Part shown: piece by piece, positions 1-5,827 of the stretch | How the letters are laid out: each line of letters opens with the position of its first letter | Numbering within the stretch: the first letter of the stretch is position 1 | Source: Bacteroidales bacterium | GTDB lineage: Bacteria; Bacteroidota; Bacteroidia; Bacteroidales; UBA932 | Direction: 5' to 3' | NCBI GenBank assembly: GCA_016291185.1 | Contig: JAEFAI010000033.1 | Coordinates: forward strand, 1-22,790 | DNA length: 22,790 bases | Position numbers and translations under genes: made by a program | Notes under the pieces: generated by a model | The model's input: the letters and a program-made list of their open reading frames with translations, nothing else | Databases searched by the model: none | Told to the model about the DNA's origin: nothing

Positions 1-840
1 TTCGCGGACGGCTTCCGCGGTCGCAGCGTCGGGGCAGACCAGCATCACCTGGCTGTCCACGCCGGGCTCGGCCTGCGAGAGCAGGTCCGCGGCGGCGAAG
101 GAGGCCGGCGTGCTGCCGTCTGTGACGACCACGACCTCGGACGGCCCGGCGGGCATGTCGATGGCCACGGTGCCGGCCGACAGGAGCTGCTTGGCCGTGG
201 TGACGTACTGGTTGCCGGGGCCGAAGATCTTATCGACCTTCGGGACGGTCTGCGTGCCGTAGGCCATGGCGGCCACGGCCTGGGCGCCGCCCAGCTTGAA
301 GATACGTTTCACGCCGCAGTAGGCGGCCGTGTAGAGAACTTCCGCGTTGACCTTGCCGTCCTTGCCGGACGGGGTGCAGAGCACCACCTCGGGGCACTGG
401 GCGATATTCGCCGGCACGGCGAGCATCAACACGGTGGAGAAGAGGGGAGCGGTGCCGCCCGGGATGTAGAGACCCACGCGCTCGATGGGCACGGGGCGCT
501 GGATGCATTTTACGCCGTGCGCCGTTTCCACGCTGACTTCGCGCGGGCGCTGCGCTTCGTGGAAGGCGCGGATGTTCGCTTCCGCCTGCGCCACGGCGCG
601 CTTGACGCTGCCGCTCACGCGTACCTCCGCCTCGAGGATTTCCTCGGGGCTCACTTCGATCGCGCCCAGCGGGCGGCCGTCGATCTCTTCCGACAGGGCC
701 CGGAGCGCATCGTCACCCTGCTCGCGCACGCGCTGCAGGATGGCTTCCACCCGGGCACGGACCGTCGGATTGGCGGCCGAAGGACGGGCGCAGAGCGCCT
801 CCCACTGATCCCGGGACGGGTTGATAAAGGTCTCCAGCAT
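1..840 (-). CDS. hisD: Histidinol dehydrogenase, N-terminal 280 residues (cut by window edge)
   Basis: HisD oxidises L-histidinol to L-histidine in two NAD-dependent steps, the last reactions of histidine synthesis, in the cytoplasm. The minus-strand frame is open from the ATG at 838-840 to base 1, giving 280 residues. The family is usually about 430 residues, so roughly the last 150, including the catalytic Glu-His pair, lie outside the window. Recognisable family segments are VGLYIPGGTAPLFSTVLM, the KLGGAQAVAAMAYGT stretch, KIFGPGNQYVTTAK and DMPAGPSEVVVV, in the usual order. The gene starts 3 bases after the hisG stop codon, so the two are surely co-transcribed and probably translationally coupled. 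Identification is firm from these motifs and the position after hisG. Confidence 0.96.
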   Translation of the reverse strand, partial: MLETFINPSRDQWEALCARPSAANPTVRARVEAILQRVREQGDDALRALSEEIDGRPLGAIEVSPEEILEAEVRVSGSVKRAVAQAEANIRAFHEAQRPREVSVETAHGVKCIQRPVPIERVGLYIPGGTAPLFSTVLMLAVPANIAQCPEVVLCTPSGKDGKVNAEVLYTAAYCGVKRIFKLGGAQAVAAMAYGTQTVPKVDKIFGPGNQYVTTAKQLLSAGTVAIDMPAGPSEVVVVTDGSTPASFAAADLLSQAEPGVDSQVMLVCPDAATAEAVRE

Positions 841-843
841 GGT

Positions 844-1695
844 TTACGGAATAAGCTTGTCGATATTCAGAACCAGAATGCCTTCGGCGCCGATGGCCTT
901 GAGCTGCCGGATCTTGTCCCAGAGCTCGTCTTCGTCCACCACGGAGTGCATGGAGCACCAGCCCTCGGCGGCGAGCGGCATCACGGTCGGGCTGCGCATA
1001 GCGGGCAGAATCCGCGTCGCTTCCTCGACGGAGGCTTGCGGGAGGTTCATTAGAATGTATTTCTTGCGGCGGCTGACCATGGCGGAGTCGATGCGGAAGA
1101 GCATCTCGTCCAGGATCTGCTGCTGGTCAGGCGTCAGGTCTCCGCTGGAGATGAGCACCGCTTCGGACCAGAAGACCTTTTCGACTTCCACCAGACCGTT
1201 GGATACGAGCGTGCTGCCGGAGGAGACGATGTCAAAGATGGCGTCGGCGATGTCGGCGGCGGGGGCGATCTCCACGGAGCCCGTGATCACTTCGATCCGG
1301 GCTTCGATGCCCTGCTCGTCCAGCCATTTCTTCAGAATGCGGGGGTAGGAGGTCGCGATGCGCTTGCCCGCGAACCACTTCGGGCCGGTATAATCGACGG
1401 TCTTGGGCACGGCCAGCGAGATGCGGCAGGCGCCGAAGCCGAGTTTCTTGACAATCTGTACGGGCAGGCCGTGCTCTTCGACCTCGTTGAGGCCGACGAT
1501 GCCGAGCGCGGCGGTGCCGCTGGAGACGACACCGGGGATGTCATCATCGCGCATATAAAGGAGTTCCAGGGGGAAATTCGGGGCCTGGGACAGGAATTTC
1601 CGGCGAGAGTCGTCAATGTCGATCCCGATCTCGCGCAGCAGGGCGGTACTGTCTTCGTTCAACCGGCCCTTGGATTGGATGGCTAATCTTATCAT
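844..1695 (-). CDS. hisG: ATP phosphoribosyltransferase, long form
   Basis: HisG condenses ATP with PRPP to make phosphoribosyl-ATP, the committed and usually feedback-inhibited step of histidine synthesis. The protein has 283 residues. The catalytic part is the first ~205, with the PRPP-binding loop around residues 156-167 (DIVSSGSTLVSNG). The remainder (~205-283) matches the extra regulatory domain of the long HisG form, which binds histidine and works without HisZ. The start gives MIRLAIQSKGRL, the usual N-terminus. It is the first structural gene after the his leader and attenuator and is followed at 3 bases by hisD. Feedback by histidine is known for this family and is inferred here from the length. 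Confidence 0.97.
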   Translation of the reverse strand: MIRLAIQSKGRLNEDSTALLREIGIDIDDSRRKFLSQAPNFPLELLYMRDDDIPGVVSSGTAALGIVGLNEVEEHGLPVQIVKKLGFGACRISLAVPKTVDYTGPKWFAGKRIATSYPRILKKWLDEQGIEARIEVITGSVEIAPAADIADAIFDIVSSGSTLVSNGLVEVEKVFWSEAVLISSGDLTPDQQQILDEMLFRIDSAMVSRRKKYILMNLPQASVEEATRILPAMRSPTVMPLAAEGWCSMHSVVDEDELWDKIRQLKAIGAEGILVLNIDKLIP

Positions 1696-1723
1696 TTTAA
1701 TCTACTAACTTTTCTTTGTCGTC

Positions 1724-1744
1724 ATTCCCGACCTGATCGGGAAT
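1724..1744. repeat. Perfect palindrome in the hisG 5' leader
   Basis: An 8-bp perfect stem, ATTCCCGA (1724-1731) and TCGGGAAT (1737-1744), encloses a 5-base loop. It lies between the his attenuator and the hisG start, so it is on the mRNA only after read-through. It has no T-tract, so it is not a terminator. It resembles the short dispersed REP-type palindromes of many genomes, but no second exact copy is in the window. Function unknown. Confidence 0.5.
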
Positions 1745-1750
1745 CTCATG

Positions 1751-1780
1751 AAAAAAGGCTTACCGATATTCCGGCAAGCC
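1751..1780 (-). terminator. his operon attenuator (leader terminator hairpin)
   Basis: On the minus strand GGCTTGCCG (1780-1772) can pair with CGGTAAGCC (1765-1757), nine pairs including one G-U, around a six-base loop. Six U residues (1756-1751) follow directly. This is a classic intrinsic terminator, placed 43 bases after the leader peptide stop and 55 bases before hisG. Its 5' arm can alternatively pair with 1812-1820, a 9-bp antiterminator. It is therefore best read as a conditional terminator controlled by translation of the leader peptide. Confidence 0.88.
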
Positions 1781-1810
1781 TCTCTCAACGCAACACGCAC
1801 GCACACGATG

Positions 1811-1837
1811 ACCTACCGGATCCTCAGATTCGGTGGT
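1811..1837 (-). promoter_or_regulatory. Alternative RNA pairing segments of the his attenuator
   Basis: Two mutually exclusive pairings are visible on the minus-strand RNA. Segment 1 (ACCACCG, 1837-1831), within the His codons, can pair with segment 2 (CGGTAGGT, 1818-1811), with one bulged base. Segment 2 can instead pair with the 5' arm of the terminator: CCGGTAGG (1819-1812) with CTTGCCGG (1778-1771), extended by one U-A pair. A ribosome stalled on the His codons would hide segment 1, free segment 2 and so block the terminator. This matches the enterobacterial his/trp scheme; the pairings are seen, the mechanism is inferred. Confidence 0.75.
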
Positions 1838-1865
1838 GGTGATGATATGCGCGCAGTTGTGTCAT
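1824..1865 (-). CDS. hisL: his operon leader peptide
   Basis: A 13-codon minus-strand frame, MTQLRAYHHHHRI and TGA, begins 8 bases after a strong Bacteroidetes -7 box. Four consecutive His codons (CAT then three CAC, 1844-1833) follow one Tyr codon. The frame is followed by alternative pairing segments and an intrinsic terminator before hisG. The peptide's role would be to sense charged tRNA-His through ribosome stalling, not to act as a protein. The very short distance from promoter to AUG suggests a leaderless or nearly leaderless transcript. The His run, position and downstream hairpins make the call strong although the peptide is tiny. It is not homologous in sequence to enterobacterial HisL beyond the His run. 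Confidence 0.88.
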   Translation of the reverse strand: MTQLRAYHHHHRI

Positions 1866-1873
1866 ACGTTCTG

Positions 1874-1904
1874 CAAATATAGGGTTTATTTCCGGAAAAG
1901 CAAA
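1874..1904 (-). promoter_or_regulatory. his operon promoter (-33/-7, Bacteroidetes type)
   Basis: On the minus strand TTTG (1904-1901) is followed by 19 bases and then TATATTTG (1881-1874), a full match to the Bacteroidetes primary sigma factor pattern. Transcription would start around 1866-1870, at or within a few bases of the leader peptide AUG at 1865. Confidence 0.85.
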
Positions 1905-2123
1905 TCTTTTGGCCTCAACATTCGTCATTCGCCGGTCTTCCCTCGCGGGCAGCCGGAAATTATTTTTCGTGCAGTTGCTCGAAAAACCAATTTCCGCTCC
2001 GCCCTCCACAACGCCATCCCGCAGCACCCGCCCGCCTTCTGCAACGCCCCTGCACGGCAAGCCCCGACAGCACAGGCAAACGGGCGCGGGCCCCCGCACA
2101 TCCTCCCCACCGGCTGCCGCACA
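1905..2123. other. Gene-free stretch between the his promoter and repeat copy 1
   Basis: This stretch, with the repeat that follows, forms a gap of more than 300 bases without a protein-coding gene. It holds a long hairpin at 1954-1996 described separately. From 1997 to 2123 the DNA is GC-rich and rich in C on the plus strand. Open frames here show no recognisable protein and no promoter. I see nothing else in it. Confidence 0.6.
1954..1996. repeat. Long imperfect inverted repeat (hairpin)
   Basis: CGGAAATT (1954-1961) pairs with AATTTCCG (1989-1996), and inside it TTTTTCG (1963-1969) pairs with CGAAAAA (1980-1986). These are separated by a 1x2 internal loop and leave a 10-base apical loop: fifteen base pairs in total. 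No T-tract follows on either strand, so a simple terminator is unlikely. It lies about 50 bases upstream of the his -33 element. It could be an operator, a cruciform or part of a small RNA; nothing in the sequence decides. Confidence 0.6.
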
Positions 2124-2291
2124 CCATCATCCGACAGGTGTCCACAAAAACGGCCACTGGTGCAATAAAAGTGGATACCTGTCGGCCAAAACAGCGGAAA
2201 ACGATAAAAACCAGGAGGAGGTGTACGGAAATTTTGCGTAGAATGGCGATTTTCTGTACACCTGTCTCCTATACCTCCCGCCCGGCGATCA
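2124..2291 (+). repeat. 168-bp two-dyad noncoding repeat, copy 1
   Basis: This segment matches the reverse complement of 4917-5084 with 6 differences and no gaps. It has two inverted-repeat modules. Module A is GACAGGTGTCCAC (2133-2145) with GTGGATACCTGTC (2171-2183), one G-U position, 25-base loop. Module B is AGGTGTACGGAAA (2219-2231) with TTTCTGTACACCT (2251-2263), one G-U position, 19-base loop. AGGTGT or its complement recurs in nearly every arm, and the outer arms form GACAGGTGT terminal inverted repeats. The right end runs into the stop codon of the ThrE-family gene. A frame stays open through both copies but gives no recognisable protein. It is probably a small non-autonomous element or a dispersed structured repeat. 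Confidence 0.85.
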
Positions 2292-3593
2292 GTGCACGGG
2301 CCGCTCGACGCGGGGTTTGCGGCCGGAGAAGATGCGCTGCGGAAGTTCCATCGCGACGATGATGCCGAGCACGATGGCCACGGCCGCCTTGGCGGCGCCG
2401 AAGCCGCTGGTGAGTGCCGGGGCGAGCTGGCCGGATACCAGATAATAGGTGAACCAGAAGATCCCGGCCCCCGGTACCAGCGGGAAGATGCCGCAGAGCA
2501 GGAACACCTGCGCGGGACATTTGTGTTTGATGGCGGAGAAACGCGCCAGGACACAGATAAAGATCGAGGAAAGGATCACGGCAATGACCGGAGACACGGC
2601 TGCGAAGCGCACGAGCACCAGATAAAGACACCAGCCCAGGGCACCGGTGATGCCGGCGGCGACGTACTGCGCCCGCGGCACGCCAAACAGAGCGGCGAAT
2701 GCGAACGTGCCGACAAAGGCGGACAGCGTCTGGGTGATCAGCCCGGCCGTCTCCGGATTGACGCTCATCCCCGCCAGAACAATCATGCCGCCGAAGAACC
2801 AGCCGTCCAGTAGGAAGCTGAAGGCTACGCCCAGGGCGATACAGAAGAATCCGAGCATGGCGTCCGTCAGGCGTGTCAAGCCTGCGATGTAGTCGGAGTT
2901 GGCCAGGTCCCGCACGCCGTTCACGAAGGGAACACCGGGCACTAGGGGCATGACGGCACCGATAATCATATTGCTGAGGCTCTCGCCGAAACCGATGCGG
3001 TAGAACAGCAGGCAGAGAAAAGTCGCCAGCAGGGCGTTGCTCACGCCACCCACAATCTTGGACAGGAAGCGACCGCTGAAGAAGAGGATATAAGCATACA
3101 GCAGCGCGCCTACGGCGAATGCGGCAGCGCAGTCCAGCCAGCCGCCGCCGAATATGGCACAGAAGCCGGCGGCGCCCAGGGCGGAGCCCAGGATGAGCTC
3201 CCAGTTCGGCTTGGGGGCCGACTCACGGATGAGCTTGAGCCGCTCGCGCGCCTGCTCGAGTGTGCAGATTCCGTAGGAGATATCGTAGCTCAGACGATTG
3301 ACGGCCACGACCTTGGACAGCTGAATACCCCGGATGGGGATAAACTCCACATTGGCGTAAGTCTGCGACTGTCCGCCAGGGTGGCGGACCTTGTCCACCG
3401 AGCCCGTAGTAAAAATGCCATTGCTGAGCACGAAGAAACTGCCCGAATCCACGCCGTAATGCGACGCGATGCGGGACATAATGTCTTCGACCCGCGAGAT
3501 TTCCGCTCCGTTCTCCAGCAGGATGTGTCCTGCTTCCGCCGCCACTTCCAGCACCTCAGAGAGGTCGGCGCTCTGTCGTGTTGTCTCTGTCAT
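2289..3593 (-). CDS. Threonine/serine exporter family membrane protein (ThrE-like)
   Basis: This is an inner-membrane protein of the ThrE/ThrP family, whose known members export threonine and serine by proton-coupled transport. It has 434 residues. The N-terminal soluble part (about 1-130) has the family segment LLENGAEISRVEDIMSRIA (26-43). Membrane segments then run from about 135 to 425. Two related motifs, PLVPGVPFVNGVRDL (216-230) and PLVPGAGIF (371-379), mark the two halves (DUF1212 and DUF3815 types) fused in one chain. The gene is monocistronic, divergent from the HAD gene, and its -7 box is only 5 bases from the ATG. Its TGA lies inside repeat copy 1. The family call is firm; the substrate is inferred, and the thr operon in the same window fits but does not prove it. 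Confidence 0.9.
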   Translation of the reverse strand: MTETTRQSADLSEVLEVAAEAGHILLENGAEISRVEDIMSRIASHYGVDSGSFFVLSNGIFTTGSVDKVRHPGGQSQTYANVEFIPIRGIQLSKVVAVNRLSYDISYGICTLEQARERLKLIRESAPKPNWELILGSALGAAGFCAIFGGGWLDCAAAFAVGALLYAYILFFSGRFLSKIVGGVSNALLATFLCLLFYRIGFGESLSNMIIGAVMPLVPGVPFVNGVRDLANSDYIAGLTRLTDAMLGFFCIALGVAFSFLLDGWFFGGMIVLAGMSVNPETAGLITQTLSAFVGTFAFAALFGVPRAQYVAAGITGALGWCLYLVLVRFAAVSPVIAVILSSIFICVLARFSAIKHKCPAQVFLLCGIFPLVPGAGIFWFTYYLVSGQLAPALTSGFGAAKAAVAIVLGIIVAMELPQRIFSGRKPRVERPVH

Positions 3594-3595
3594 AA

Positions 3596-3626
3596 TTGCA
3601 AAGATACGATATTTCCATTACTTTTG
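3596..3626 (+). promoter_or_regulatory. Promoter of the HAD/HD gene pair
   Basis: TTG (3596-3598), then 20 bases, then TACTTTTG (3619-3626), matching TAnnTTTG. The ATG is only 6 bases downstream, which predicts a leaderless mRNA. It is interleaved with the opposing promoter of the exporter gene. Confidence 0.72.
3599..3606 (-). promoter_or_regulatory. -7 box for the ThrE-family gene
   Basis: TATCTTTG on the minus strand is a full TAnnTTTG match, 5 bases upstream of the ATG at 3593. No clear -33 element is seen. It lies directly next to the -33 element of the divergent HAD gene, so the two promoters overlap. Confidence 0.7.
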
Positions 3627-3632
3627 CAGACC

Positions 3633-4277
3633 ATGATCCGCAATATCTTTTTTGACTTCGACGGCACGCTGGCCGACACCACCGAGGGCATCGTACAATG
3701 CACCCTGGTCACCCTGAAGAAGTTAGGTTTGCCCGCATCCACCCCGGAACGGATCCGCTCCGTCATCGGGCTCCCGCTCACCGGTTGCTTCGCCCGCGGC
3801 ACCGACACCCCGCCGGAGCGCATCGAAGAAGCCTGCGCGACCTACCGGGCCCTGTTTAACGAAATCGCCATCCCGTGCACGACGCTCTTCCCCGGCACGA
3901 AGGAAGCGCTTGCCGAATTGCAGGCACGCGGCCTTACGCTGGCCCTCTGCACTTCGCGCAGCAACAACTCGCTGAACGCCCTGCTGCAGGTGCTCGGCAT
4001 CCGGGCGCACTTCTCGGCCATCGTTACCAACCAGGACGTCACGCATCCCAAACCAGCCCCGGACATCGCCCTGCTGGCCCTGGAGCGCCTCGGCGTCCGG
4101 GCGGACGAAACGCTGGTCGTCGGCGACACCGTCTTCGACTTGCAGATGGGTCGCGCTGCCCTCTGCCACACTTGCGGCGTGACCTGGGGCAACCAGGACC
4201 GCGCGCAACTGGAGGCGGAGCACCCCGACCTCGTCATTGACGATTACGCGGAACTGCTGGCATATTGTAAAGAGTAG
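3633..4277 (+). CDS. HAD-superfamily hydrolase, phosphoglycolate-phosphatase-like
   Basis: A cytoplasmic phosphatase of HAD subfamily I, 214 residues. All four motifs are visible: motif I DFDGTLAD (nucleophile D8, acid D10), motif II LCTSRS (T107 or S108), motif III Lys in HPKPAPD (K140), and motif IV VVGDTVFD (D165, D169). A helical cap occupies about residues 15-85. The frame is open further upstream, but the ATG at 3633 gives the normal N-terminus and sits 6 bases after a -7 box, so the longer version would start inside the exporter gene. The next gene follows after 5 bases. Gph and other small phosphatases share this pattern, so the substrate is not known. Confidence 0.9.
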   Translation: MIRNIFFDFDGTLADTTEGIVQCTLVTLKKLGLPASTPERIRSVIGLPLTGCFARGTDTPPERIEEACATYRALFNEIAIPCTTLFPGTKEALAELQARGLTLALCTSRSNNSLNALLQVLGIRAHFSAIVTNQDVTHPKPAPDIALLALERLGVRADETLVVGDTVFDLQMGRAALCHTCGVTWGNQDRAQLEAEHPDLVIDDYAELLAYCKE

Positions 4278-4282
4278 TCTCT

Positions 4283-4876
4283 ATGGAGGAACGACTGAAA
4301 CGGCAGCTGGATTTCATCCTGGAAATCGACAAGGAGAAAAGCATCTTCCGGCAGACGCACCTGTCCGGCCACGGCCGGGCCGAGAACGACGCCGAGCACG
4401 CCTGGCACATGGCCGTCATGGCCTGGCTGCTGCGGGAGTATGCCAACGAAGAGGTGGATGTGGCGAAGGTCATGATGATGTGCCTGATCCACGACATCGT
4501 GGAAATCGACGCCGGCGACACGTACGCCTACGACCCGGAGGGCCTGCAGACGCAGCAGGCGCGCGAAGATGCCGCCAAGGAGCGCATCTACTCCCTGCTG
4601 CCCGACGACCAGAAGGCGGAACTCGTCGCTCTCTTCGATGAATTCGAAAACTGGAGCAGCCCGGAAGCCCGTTTCGCGCACGCGCTGGACAACCTCCAGC
4701 CGCTGATGCTCAACGGAAGCAACGACGGCGCCGACTGGAAGGCGCACGGCGTCACGGCCTGCCAGGTCTACGGCCGCCAGAACAAGACGCGCCTCGGCTC
4801 CGAGCGCCTCTTCGAGGTCGTCGACGACATCATCCGCGAGCAGATCGGCAAAGGCAACCTCCCGGAAGGAGAATAG
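4283..4876 (+). CDS. HD-domain hydrolase, YfbR/HDDC2-like 5'-deoxynucleotidase family
   Basis: A 197-residue metal-dependent phosphohydrolase of the HD family (HD_3 type). Known relatives such as YfbR remove phosphate from deoxynucleoside monophosphates. Expected metal ligands are present: H39 in ENDAEHAWHM, H70-D71 in LIHDIVEID, and D135 in HALDNLQPLM. The EIDAGDTYAYD stretch after the HD pair is typical of the family. It is 5 bases after the HAD phosphatase, so both are likely in one mRNA and may act in nucleotide turnover; that joint role is inference. No T-rich terminator follows; repeat copy 2 starts 40 bases after the stop. Confidence 0.85.
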   Translation: MEERLKRQLDFILEIDKEKSIFRQTHLSGHGRAENDAEHAWHMAVMAWLLREYANEEVDVAKVMMMCLIHDIVEIDAGDTYAYDPEGLQTQQAREDAAKERIYSLLPDDQKAELVALFDEFENWSSPEARFAHALDNLQPLMLNGSNDGADWKAHGVTACQVYGRQNKTRLGSERLFEVVDDIIREQIGKGNLPEGE

Positions 4877-4904
4877 ACAAGATGTCGGGCCGGTGGAAGT
4901 TGCC

Positions 4905-4935
4905 GGGCGGGAGGTGTAATCGCTGGGCGGGAGGT
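4905..4935. repeat. Short tandem duplication at the edge of repeat copy 2
   Basis: GGGCGGGAGGT occurs at 4905-4915 and again at 4925-4935, a 20-base period. The second unit belongs to the 168-bp repeat; the first is an extra partial unit outside it. Copy 1 has only one such unit. This suggests slippage or a nested insertion at this end. Confidence 0.6.
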
Positions 4936-5084
4936 ATAGGAGACAGGTGTACAGAAAATCGCCATTCTACGCAAAATTTCTGTACACCTCCCCATGGTTT
5001 TTATCGTTTTCCGCTGTTTTGGCCGACAGGTATCCACTTTTATTGCACCAGTGGCCGTTTTTGTGGACACCTGTCAGATGATGG
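4917..5084 (-). repeat. 168-bp two-dyad noncoding repeat, copy 2 (inverted relative to copy 1)
   Basis: The reverse complement of copy 1 with 6 differences over 168 bases. Module B is here a perfect 13-bp dyad, AGGTGTACAGAAA (4945-4957) with TTTCTGTACACCT (4977-4989). Module A is GACAGGTATCCAC (5025-5037) with GTGGACACCTGTC (5063-5075), with one non-canonical position. It lies between the HD gene and the mtnN promoter. Relative to the upstream gene it has the same orientation as copy 1 has to the exporter gene, so each copy sits at a 3' end with module B first. Confidence 0.85.
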
Positions 5085-5125
5085 CTTGCGAGACGGGCAT
5101 GACGCCGATTTCCGGGAAGTTTTCG

Positions 5126-5133
5126 TATCTTTG
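5126..5133 (+). promoter_or_regulatory. -7 box for mtnN
   Basis: TATCTTTG matches TAnnTTTG, with 8 bases to the mtnN ATG at 5142. No convincing -33 element is seen. Transcription would start within about 0-4 bases of the start codon. Confidence 0.7.
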
Positions 5134-5141
5134 CGGGTGTT

Positions 5142-5762
5142 ATGAAAATCGGATTAATCGTAGCGATGAGCAAGGAGCTCGCGGCGCTGAAAAGGGCCGG
5201 AATGACGGACGCTGTACAGTCCGGGATCGGAAAGGCGGGCGCGGCTCGCACGGCCACGGAACTGATCCTGCGCGAGCGGCCCGACTGCATTATCAATTCC
5301 GGCTGTGCCGGCGGCCTGGCGCCGTCGGTGGCGGTGGGGGATACGGTGCTGGGTGCCCAGACGGCCTACCACGACGTGTGGTGCGGGGAGGGGAATCTCC
5401 CCGGCCAGGTCCAGGGCCTGCCGCAGCGCTTCGACGCCGATCCGGCGCTCCTGCAGAAGGCGCTGTCCTTAAAGACATCGCAGCGGGTGCACAGCGGCCT
5501 GGTCTGCACCGGCGACTGGTTCGTGACAACGGCGCAGGAGGATGAAAAGATTCTCAAGACCTATCCTGAAGCGCTGGCATGCGACATGGAGTCGGCTGCC
5601 ATTGCGCAGGTGTGCCACCACTATGGCGTGCCTTTCCTGAGCTTCCGCATCATCAGCGACACGCGCGTCGGCGGCCACGACATGCTGGCCTACGCGGACT
5701 TCTGGGACCGCATCTCCGACAGCTCCTTCCACTTCCTAAAACAGTTGATCGATACCTTATAA
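5142..5762 (+). CDS. mtnN: 5'-methylthioadenosine/S-adenosylhomocysteine nucleosidase
   Basis: This cytoplasmic enzyme cleaves adenine from MTA, S-adenosylhomocysteine and often 5'-deoxyadenosine, recycling by-products of methylation and polyamine synthesis. The protein has 206 residues; E. coli Pfs has 232. Family landmarks are E12 (in AMSKEL), GIGKAGAA, SGCAGGL, the purine-site stretch CDMESAAIAQVC with its catalytic-region Glu, and RIISDTRVGG with the catalytic Asp. The ATG at 5142 is preceded by a -7 box at 8 bases. The gene stands alone between repeat copy 2 and a terminator shared with the convergent Hsp20 gene. It is slightly short in the middle but all key positions are kept. Confidence 0.94.
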   Translation: MKIGLIVAMSKELAALKRAGMTDAVQSGIGKAGAARTATELILRERPDCIINSGCAGGLAPSVAVGDTVLGAQTAYHDVWCGEGNLPGQVQGLPQRFDADPALLQKALSLKTSQRVHSGLVCTGDWFVTTAQEDEKILKTYPEALACDMESAAIAQVCHHYGVPFLSFRIISDTRVGGHDMLAYADFWDRISDSSFHFLKQLIDTL

Positions 5763-5770
5763 AAGAACAA

Positions 5771-5799
5771 CGGCCCGCTTCCGGTAAAGGAGCGGGCCG
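5771..5799. terminator. Shared terminator of mtnN and the Hsp20 gene
   Basis: CGGCCCGCT (5771-5779) and AGCGGGCCG (5791-5799) form a perfect 9-bp GC-rich stem with an 11-base loop, between two convergent genes. On the minus strand it is followed by TTGTTCTTTT, a fair U-tract. On the plus strand the tail CTGCGTTT is weaker. It likely works best for the Hsp20 transcript and serves both. Confidence 0.8.
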
Positions 5800-5827
5800 C
5801 TGCGTTTATAAGTGTGTGTTGTGATGA

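Noticed and set aside
1824..2099. A 91-codon minus-strand frame ending in the His-rich leader peptide.
   Set aside because: Its upstream part runs through the his promoter elements; only the last 13 codons lie downstream of the promoter.
2138..2362. An open frame running through repeat copy 1, matched by one through copy 2 (4768-5070, minus).
   Set aside because: The few differences between copies include amino-acid changes as well as silent ones, no family is recognisable, the frame begins with GTG inside a dyad arm, and the dyads explain the conservation better.
3381..3632. Upstream extension of the HAD gene frame.
   Set aside because: It lies inside the exporter gene on the other strand and the DFDGT motif is normally close to the N-terminus; the promoter lies just before 3633.
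2292..4916. A composite transposon bounded by the two repeats.
   Set aside because: No transposase or integrase gene is present, and the enclosed genes have ordinary composition; kept only as a question about mobility or inversion.
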